Origin: Oscillospiraceae bacterium
Lineage (GTDB): Bacteria; Bacillota_A; Clostridia; Oscillospirales; WRJC01
NCBI GenBank assembly: GCA_009782405.1
Contig: WRJC01000027.1
Span: forward strand, 1 to 40,022
DNA: 40,022 bases
Direction: 5' to 3'
The notes beneath the pieces were generated by a model, which saw only the letters and a program-made list of their open reading frames with translations, searched no databases and was not told where the DNA came from. A program made the position numbers and the translations under genes. This document shows, one piece after another, positions 34,525-40,022 of the stretch (its first letter is position 1; each line of letters begins with the position of its first letter).

Positions 34525-35787
34525 ATGTTTTACGATAGAACAATCGAAAAAACTCTGCGAAGCGTAAGCGAGTCGTTCCCTGTATTGATGTTGACAGGAC
34601 CGCGTCAGGTCGGCAAAACTACCATATTGGAAAAAATCAAAAATAATAATCGAAAAATAGTATCCCTTGACAATCCAACAATACGGGCGTTCGCAAAACG
34701 GGACCCCGAAATGTTTTTACAGAGATACGCGCCGCCCGTATTGATTGACGAGGTGCAATATGCGCCGGAATTATTCGATTATATAAAAGTATATGTTGAC
34801 GCGCATAAGCGATGCGGCGATTTTTGGCTGACCGGTTCACAGACTTTTCATTTGATGAAAAGCGTTACGGAATCGCTTGCGGGGCGCGTCGGCGTAGTTC
34901 GCATGCTCGGCTTGTCTAACAGCGAAATCACAGGAAATCACTTTTCGGAATTTATAGTAGACCAGCAGGAACTTATGCGCCGCACGGGGCTCGCCGTGCC
35001 TATGAATATCAATCAAGTCTTTGAACGTATTTTCAAAGGCTCCATGCCGCGTATATACGAAATTGACAATGTGAGCCGCAGCGAATATTACGAATCATAT
35101 TTGGAAACGTATATCAGCCGTGATATAAAGGATTTGTCGCAGGTGGCCGATGAATTATCGTTTTTGAATTTCATAAGTATTGCGGCGGCAAGGACGGCTA
35201 CAAATGTAAACTACGAAGTGTTGGCAAACGAGGCGGGAATATCGGCGCCGACAGCAAAACAATGGCTGTCTATCCTTGTATCCGGCGGACTTGTCGCGTT
35301 AATACCTCCATATTCAAATAATGCGTTGAAAAGAGTGATAAAAGCGCCGCGCATGTATTTCCTTGATACCGGGCTTTGTTCATATATCACGCGTTGGAGC
35401 AACGCGGAGATATTGGAACGCGGAGCGATGGACGGACAGTTTTTTGAAACGTGGGTGGTTTCTGAGATATACAAAAGTTATCTGCATAACGGGAAGAGAC
35501 CACCGCTTTATTTTTACCGTGACAGCAATAAAAAAGAAATTGACTTAATTATCGCACAAGATGGAATGATAAATCCGCTCGAAATAAAAAAAGGTGCTGC
35601 ACCAAAAGATGCCATCCGGCATTTTTCCGTCCTCAAACCGATAGAAAAAGAACCGAACGAAGACGATGTTTTTTCGGGAGCGGCTCATTTGAAAACAACA
35701 ATCGGTACGGGAGCCGTTATTTGTATGCCGTCCGATATAATTCCGATTGACAAAAATAATTGGTATATTCCCGCATGGTTGATTTAA
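34525..35787 (+). CDS. AAA_14 / DUF4143 ATPase with PDDEXK-like C-terminus
   Basis: The 420-residue protein has Walker A GPRQVGKTT at 25-33, Walker B VLIDEVQ at 72-78, and sensor WLTGSQ near 107-112. A winged-helix segment follows (NYEVLANEAGISAPTAKQWL, near 240). The C-terminal DUF4143 domain has YFYRDSNKKEIDLII ... MINPLEIKKG, which has the E-x-D ... E-x-K spacing of a PDDEXK nuclease fold. The family is common, of uncertain role, and is often linked with mobile DNA and toxin-antitoxin-like loci. ATG 34525 has GAGGT upstream. Two broken relatives lie at 31681 and 31850. The gene appears complete and ends before a bidirectional terminator. Confidence 0.9.
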   Translation: MFYDRTIEKTLRSVSESFPVLMLTGPRQVGKTTILEKIKNNNRKIVSLDNPTIRAFAKRDPEMFLQRYAPPVLIDEVQYAPELFDYIKVYVDAHKRCGDFWLTGSQTFHLMKSVTESLAGRVGVVRMLGLSNSEITGNHFSEFIVDQQELMRRTGLAVPMNINQVFERIFKGSMPRIYEIDNVSRSEYYESYLETYISRDIKDLSQVADELSFLNFISIAAARTATNVNYEVLANEAGISAPTAKQWLSILVSGGLVALIPPYSNNALKRVIKAPRMYFLDTGLCSYITRWSNAEILERGAMDGQFFETWVVSEIYKSYLHNGKRPPLYFYRDSNKKEIDLIIAQDGMINPLEIKKGAAPKDAIRHFSVLKPIEKEPNEDDVFSGAAHLKTTIGTGAVICMPSDIIPIDKNNWYIPAWLI

Positions 35788-35807
35788 CGCTAACATTCCG
35801 CAAAACA

Positions 35808-35843
35808 AAACGCCGACAGCTTTTTGGCTTGTTGTCGGCGTTT
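35808..35843. terminator. Bidirectional terminator
   Basis: An 11-bp perfect stem pairs 35808-35818 with 35833-35843 (core ACGCCGACA/TGTCGGCGT). On the minus strand it is followed by TTTTGTTTTG, a good U tract for the ABC-F gene. On the plus strand it lies 20 nt after the ATPase stop, with only TTT. Confidence 0.75.
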
Positions 35844-35861
35844 CTGGCGGAGAAAAAACTT

Positions 35862-36690
35862 TTACAACGAATTTAGCTTTGGAAAATCGGCTCGATCCAA
35901 GGCTGACTCTATCGCAGCGTTCATTTTTTCCAATTCAATTTCGGCATCATGGATCAATTTTTCCGTCGAAACGCCAGCTTTTACAGAATCAGGCTTTTCG
36001 GTACGGATTCGCGGCTTTTCCTTTGGCGCCGGATTTTTTTGCGCGTTTTTTTCTTTTTGGATTGCGACAGGACGGGTCATGTCAAGGATGTTTCTGGCTT
36101 TTTCAACGGGCACATCAGTTGTATAGCGCAGTGTGTCTAAAACCGTTGCGTTCATGTCTTCAAATGTGATGATTTGGGACATATACGCCGGTTTTATGCT
36201 TGGGCTGATTTTTATTTCGCCGCTGTCGGGCTGTTCCTCGCCCATTATCATTTTCAAAAGGGCGGTTTTGCCGCACCCATTCGCTCCGATAAGCGCGATA
36301 CGCTCGTTCCGATTTATTTTTAAACTCAAATCGCTCAAAATTGTTTTTGACCCGTAGCTTTTGCATATCGAATCCAGCGAAACGATTTCTTTTGACGCAT
36401 ACCCTCCGCTGTCAAACTCCGCCGTTAACTTTCGCGCTGTCACTGGTTTATCCACTTTGTCCATACGATCGATACTTCTTAATATATTTTTGGCGCGTTT
36501 GTCATGGCCGGAAGTGCTGTTGATATGATGCCATACCATTAACCTCGCAGCAGCCGCTTCGAGCTGGCTTATCCTGCGCTGCTGTTGCTTATACTGCTCG
36601 GCTTGAGTCAAAAATCTGCGCTCTTTTTCTTCGAAATAAAACGTATAGTTTCCCGAATAATGATTCGCTTTACCGTTTTCGATTGCCCGA
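35862..36690 (-). pseudogene. Broken ABC-F ATPase gene
   Basis: The minus-strand frame carries the middle and end of an ABC-F protein (ribosome-binding, two ATPase domains). It begins mid-gene with IENGKANHYSGNYTFYFEEK, has the inter-domain linker, and then a second Walker A GANGCGKTALL near residue 145. The first ATPase domain is missing upstream, cut at the IS21 joint near 36690. The second domain is also damaged: after VLDTLRYTTDVPVEKARNIL it passes straight to the charged C-terminal tail (ALDRADFPKLNSL), lacking the LSGGE signature and Walker B. Both N-terminal loss and internal deletion mean it cannot work as an ATPase. Confidence 0.82.
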
Positions 36691-36693
36691 ATA

Positions 36694-37095
36694 ACCGACC
36701 CCAAGGAGCAATACCGGACAACCCAAGCCCATATGCCGGCGAGCCATCAGCAATACATGCAATGGAATGCGGAGCGTTTCAGGGAATGGGCGGGCAAAAT
36801 CGGCGCAAATGCCGCCGCCGTGATAGAGGCGATCATTGCGGGCTACAAAGTCGAGGCGCAGAGCCACAAAAGCTGCATGGCGGTTTTGAAGCTGTCGGAC
36901 ACGTACACTCCCGAGCGGTTGGAAACGGCCTGCGCCAAAGCTTTGAGCTATACGCCGCGGCCGAACTACAAAAACATACAGGCCATCCTGAAATCGGGAC
37001 AGGACAAAATTCCCCAGACCCCATCGGCCGAATCCGGCAAAAGCGACTTCGGATTCACTCGCGGCGCGGACTACTACAAGGGAGGGAACAAATGA
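36694..37095 (+). pseudogene. istA: IS21 transposase IstA, C-terminal fragment
   Basis: The frame reads DPKEQYRTTQAHMPASHQQY, then MQWNAERFREWAGKIG and CMAVLKLSDTYTPERLETAC, with AKALSYTPRPNYKNIQAIL before the stop. This is the C-terminal beta-barrel/helical part of IstA. The HTH and DDE catalytic domain, about 350 residues, are missing, so the element cannot transpose alone. Its TGA overlaps the ATG of istB (ATGA), the normal IS21 arrangement. Confidence 0.88.
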
Positions 37096-37841
37096 TGTTG
37101 GACAACAACACGACCACCAAACTCCACGAGATGAAGTTGAGCGCAATGGCCGATTCGTTTCAAAAGCAGCTCAAAGACAAGTCCATGCGCGAATTGTCGT
37201 TCGAGGAACGCTTCGGGCTGATCGTCGACTCGGAGTGGGCTGGCCGCAGGAACAACCGGCTGACAAGGCTAATCAGAAACGCAGGATATGCCTTCCCCAA
37301 CGCTTGCCTTGAAGACATCGAGTATCGCGCGGACAGGAAACTGGACAAGGCGCAGATTGCGAGGCTCGGCACCTGCAACTATGTCGAAGAGTGCCACAAC
37401 ATCATAATTCTCGGCGCGACGGGCAGCGGCAAAACGTATATTTCCAACGCCCTTGGCATAGCCGCCAACATGAATTTCTACTCCGTCCGTTACATCAGGC
37501 TGCCCGAGCTGCTCGGTGAACTCGCCATCGCCCGCGCCGAGGGCAACTATCGAAAGCTCGTCAAAAACTTCTCCCAGCTCAGGCTGCTCATCATCGACGA
37601 ATGGCTGCTTTACCCCCTCAAGGATTTCGAGGCAAGGGACTTGCTCGAAATTGCCGAATCCCGCTACAAAAAAGCTTCCACCATCTTCTGCTCCCAATTC
37701 GATGTCGGCGGCTGGCACCAAAAAATCGGCGAACCCACCCTTGCCGACGCCATCTGCGACCGCATCGTCCACGATTCTTACACTGTTTTCGTCGACGGCA
37801 ACGACTCCATGCGCAAACACAAGGGCCTGCCTGTCCATTAG
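37092..37841 (+). CDS. istB: IS21-family helper ATPase IstB
   Basis: The 249-residue AAA+ protein has Walker A GATGSGKT at 108-115, Walker B LLIIDEWLL near 172-180, and a C-terminal EIAESRYKKASTIFCSQFDV with DRIVHDSYTVFVDG. Length is normal for IstB. It forms the oligomer that selects the target site and activates IstA. With istA truncated, it is an orphan unless another IS21 copy supplies the transposase. GGAGGG sits just before ATG 37092, which overlaps the istA stop. Its last codons overlap the end of the convergent GHKL gene frame by 4 nt. Confidence 0.93.
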   Translation: MMLDNNTTTKLHEMKLSAMADSFQKQLKDKSMRELSFEERFGLIVDSEWAGRRNNRLTRLIRNAGYAFPNACLEDIEYRADRKLDKAQIARLGTCNYVEECHNIIILGATGSGKTYISNALGIAANMNFYSVRYIRLPELLGELAIARAEGNYRKLVKNFSQLRLLIIDEWLLYPLKDFEARDLLEIAESRYKKASTIFCSQFDVGGWHQKIGEPTLADAICDRIVHDSYTVFVDGNDSMRKHKGLPVH

Positions 37842-38701
37842 TCTTTAAATGGGACCCTGCCCCATGCCTCGGAGTTTTTCGCTTTGGTTTTCCAAGGAGA
37901 GTGATCGCCTGACGTATTTACAGTTCCAATCCAACCGCTTATCAAATATTTTTTATTTTCAAGAGTTATTTCATTTTCTCGAATTTCAGAATGTTGCTGT
38001 TTAGAGGCATAATCACAATATTTTTTACTTTTATCTCCGTAATACCATATATAATTTAATCTGCTAAAATAATCCCTATCTTCTATGGAAATTTCTTTTT
38101 TATCGACAAATACGCTGAAATTATACTCATTACCTATAATGCTAAATCTTCGTGCAATACGTTTTTTTATATAGTCAGAAGTCATTTTGGATATGCCTTT
38201 TTTTAGATTTTTCAAAATTATTTTCGTACCGTTTGAAGATAATTTATCTTCTTCAACAATGATTTCTTTAGGATGATAATTTTCGTTTTTATCCTTTATT
38301 GTATTTATGATTTCATTTACATCCATTTCAAATCCGTTTATTATATCATTTTTACGAGTTATTATCTGAATATTTTTTGCGATAGAAAACATTGATAACT
38401 TGCCAATGCCTTTTCTCCCCATAACAGGGCGAGAATATTTTAATGTTTTTATTTCCCCGCATTCTCTTTTGGGATAGCCAATCGTTAAAAATTTATCATT
38501 AATATCTTCTAAAGTCATGCCACTTCCATCATCACTTATTCTTATTTCATTATTTTCTATTTTAATTTTAACATTATCAGCATCTGCATCCCATGAATTT
38601 GCTACAATTTCAGAAAGAACCGCAGGGATATTACTGTATAAATTTAAACCTAAATGATTTAATACATTAAGATTTATTGACATCGTAAATTTATTATCCA
38701 T
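37838..38701 (-). CDS. MORC/MutL-like GHKL ATPase of a restriction-modification locus, 3' truncated
   Basis: The 287-residue remaining part has the GHKL ATP site: N-box EIVANSWDADA (Asn35, Asp38), ISDDGSGM (56-62) and GRKGIGK (95-101), then a second domain to about 265. This is the layout of prokaryotic MORC/MutL-like ATPases that sit next to DNA methyltransferases and usually continue into a nuclease-type C-terminus. Here the frame passes at about residue 265 (TSGDHSPWK) into sequence from the IS21 side and stops, so the effector end is missing. ATG 38701 overlaps the methyltransferase stop by 8 nt and has GGAG upstream. It may still bind ATP, but restriction is probably lost. Confidence 0.78.
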   Translation of the reverse strand: MDNKFTMSINLNVLNHLGLNLYSNIPAVLSEIVANSWDADADNVKIKIENNEIRISDDGSGMTLEDINDKFLTIGYPKRECGEIKTLKYSRPVMGRKGIGKLSMFSIAKNIQIITRKNDIINGFEMDVNEIINTIKDKNENYHPKEIIVEEDKLSSNGTKIILKNLKKGISKMTSDYIKKRIARRFSIIGNEYNFSVFVDKKEISIEDRDYFSRLNYIWYYGDKSKKYCDYASKQQHSEIRENEITLENKKYLISGWIGTVNTSGDHSPWKTKAKNSEAWGRVPFKD

Positions 38702-39752
38702 CACAAGATACTCCTTTTTCTAATAAATGGTTTTTTATGCTTGAACCAATAACTTTCCCTAATTCGACAGGAACTGCATTGCCAATATGAACACCAAGTT
38801 TTTTATAAGTTGGAGGTGAATCGGGGTCAATAAATTTATAATAATCAGGGAATGACTGTAACAAAGCTCCCTCTCTTAAAGATAAAGCTCGATTTTGTTC
38901 TGGGTGTCCAAATCGTCCGTTTCCATACCCATAAAATTGCGTTGTTATTGTTGGAGACGGCTTTTCCCATTCCATTCTCCCATAAACTGAACGATAACTG
39001 TTGCCAGTATCTTTTTTATGACATTTTAATTTTAATTTGTCGTTCCATGTAATCCATGTTCCGCCCGGAGTTGATTGTTTAATACGTTTTTTATTAATTG
39101 GCGCTAATTTAGATGAGCGATGTAATAAGTCTTCTTCACAAATTTCACCGTCCTTAATTCGCGGCAAATCTCCGATAGCATCAAATACAGTTAAAAAATC
39201 TTTTTGGTCGTATATAGCAGGAGGCACATTTATTTTTCCAAATAAAGATGCTAATAATACTAACCTTGTTCTATTTTGCGGAACGCCATATTTTGCACAA
39301 TTTATAATATCCCAATCTACAATATAGCCTAAATTATTTAATTTATCTAAAAAATCAGAAAAAATCTTTTCTTTTGATAGTTGGGGAACATTCTCCATTG
39401 ATATTATACTTGGTGAAATTTCTTCTATTATGTTAATAAAGCTATATAATAGTTTCCATTTATTATCTTTTTTTCCGTTTTTATTATATCTAAAAGAATA
39501 GGGAGAGAATGGTTGACAAGGCGCACAGCCTACTAAAATTTTATGGCAATTTGGAGGATATAATAAATCTATTTCTTCGCAAGTAATATTTTCAATATCT
39601 TTATTTATAAAAACAGCATTATTATTTTTTTCGTAGGCATACTTGCACGTTGAATCAATATCAATGCCTGCTACCACATTAATTCCAGCTTTTTGAATCC
39701 CATGTGTAAGCCCACCTATTCCGCAAAATACATCAATAACGGCACTCTGCAT
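38694..39752 (-). CDS. C5-cytosine DNA methyltransferase
   Basis: The 352-residue enzyme has all main motifs: I (DVFCGIGGLTHG, 8-19), IV with the catalytic Cys79 in GCAPCQPFSPYS, VI (MENV, 119-122), VIII (QNRTR, 159-163), a target-recognition region of about 190-300, and IX/X (GNAVPVELGKVIG near the end). It transfers methyl from SAM to C5 of cytosine; the recognition site cannot be read from sequence. ATG 39752 is chosen because GGGGG lies 5-6 nt upstream; the ATG two codons earlier touches the site. It is coupled to the GHKL ATPase gene. The A+T-rich composition of both genes differs from the rest of the window, a sign of transfer. Confidence 0.93.
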   Translation of the reverse strand: MQSAVIDVFCGIGGLTHGIQKAGINVVAGIDIDSTCKYAYEKNNNAVFINKDIENITCEEIDLLYPPNCHKILVGCAPCQPFSPYSFRYNKNGKKDNKWKLLYSFINIIEEISPSIISMENVPQLSKEKIFSDFLDKLNNLGYIVDWDIINCAKYGVPQNRTRLVLLASLFGKINVPPAIYDQKDFLTVFDAIGDLPRIKDGEICEEDLLHRSSKLAPINKKRIKQSTPGGTWITWNDKLKLKCHKKDTGNSYRSVYGRMEWEKPSPTITTQFYGYGNGRFGHPEQNRALSLREGALLQSFPDYYKFIDPDSPPTYKKLGVHIGNAVPVELGKVIGSSIKNHLLEKGVSCDG

Positions 39753-40022
39753 TTTCATCCCCCTTTTAAAATTCGTTACGATAATTTATTAAGTATATCA
39801 CAAAACCAAAAAAATTAAATTGAATTTTGTAAATATTATATTTTGAATTTATTTTGGCGCACCGCAGCCATTCAAGTCGCTTCCCGCTAATATATGTTAT
39901 GAATCGGCTACAGTCAATTGGACAATGTTAACTATCAACTATCCACATGGCACAATTCACATGGCACAATTTGGCTTAAATCTGCTTGATTGCCACTTAT
40001 CGCGCAGGGCGAAATTCGTCAA
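39753..40022. other. Non-coding right edge with a 14-bp tandem direct repeat
   Basis: No gene is visible. An A+T-rich stretch (39770-39850) probably holds the methyltransferase promoter (minus-strand TATACT near 39790 is possible). Two adjacent copies of CACATGGCACAATT lie at 39944-39957 and 39958-39971. Base composition changes near 39855, which may be the edge of the acquired segment. Confidence 0.5.

Larger units (their letters stand above)
36694..37860 (+). mobile_element. IS21-family insertion sequence remnant
   Basis: The end of istA and all of istB remain; the left end and most of istA are gone, with the ABC-F gene joined directly to istA. The right end lies somewhere after the istB stop at 37841, probably between 37860 and 37910, where the GHKL ATPase frame loses family similarity. 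I could not find matching terminal repeats. Confidence 0.8.

Noticed and set aside
36585..37095. Single long frame joining the ABC-F region to istB
   Set aside because: It is a chance opening across the joint; the real istA fragment and istB are in the frames given.
39944..39971. Attachment site or iteron origin
   Set aside because: Only two copies of a 14-bp repeat, with no integrase or replication gene next to them.

Overview
The window reads like a chromosome segment of an uncultured anaerobic Firmicute, probably a Clostridia relative. Promoters are almost all TTGACA-N17-TATAAT type and ribosome binding sites are strong GGAGG types. The gene content fits too: an XRE/ImmA regulator pair, solute-binding lipoproteins, an XpaC-like protein and a divergent IleRS. 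No rRNA or CRISPR array is visible. Base composition is intermediate except at the right end (about 37.9-39.8 kb), which is clearly richer in A+T and looks acquired.

Layout. 0-1.6 kb: the start of argC on the minus strand, a tRNA-Arg(CCG) with its own promoter and terminator, a small Arg/His-rich membrane protein, a DUF6155 protein, and a relic of a DUF1016/YhcG nuclease. 1.6-5.7 kb: a GH120-like beta-helix glycosidase translationally coupled to a FAD oxidoreductase, divergent from a creatininase-family amidohydrolase. 5.7-12.2 kb: nadE with a duplicated zinc-ribbon protein, a membrane-anchored TPR protein carrying three identical 111-bp repeats, a nicotinamidase-like hydrolase coupled to a HEAT/XpaC protein, and a voltage-gated-type K+ channel. 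12.2-21.8 kb: a divergent ileS, an orphan FtsX-like permease, a P-type ATPase and a hybrid histidine kinase. 22-25.5 kb: an orphan solute-binding lipoprotein and a two-domain ADP-ribosylglycohydrolase. 25.7-28.8 kb: a compact module of XRE repressor, ImmA protease, Y-family DNA polymerase, an 86-aa unknown and a Lar-like zinc protein. 29-31.7 kb: a second solute-binding lipoprotein and an oligogalacturonate-lyase-like beta-propeller.

From 31.7 to 40 kb the window is an accessory island full of decay. It holds pieces of AAA/DUF4143 ATPases, a PBECR-type nuclease with a frameshift, a Cys-rich KTR-like tail, a WbsX C-terminus, a phosphoribosyltransferase N-terminus and a HerA C-terminus. These are interleaved with intact elements: a HigBA toxin-antitoxin, a full AAA/DUF4143 ATPase, a perfect 28-bp inverted repeat, and a short transcription unit at 32334-32670 whose 5' part folds as a multi-helix RNA. 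An IS21 remnant (truncated istA, intact istB) sits between a broken ABC-F gene and a truncated MORC/MutL-like GHKL ATPase, which is coupled to a C5-cytosine methyltransferase.

How the parts may work together: the 25.7-28.8 kb module looks like a self-regulated mutagenesis and anti-restriction cassette, with ImmA relieving repression by the XRE protein. The right end is the remains of a defence island. The lipoproteins, GH120-like enzyme, FAD oxidoreductase and propeller fit plant-polysaccharide use. The two items most worth a second look are the 32.4-kb RNA candidate and the XRE-ImmA-polymerase-Lar cassette.
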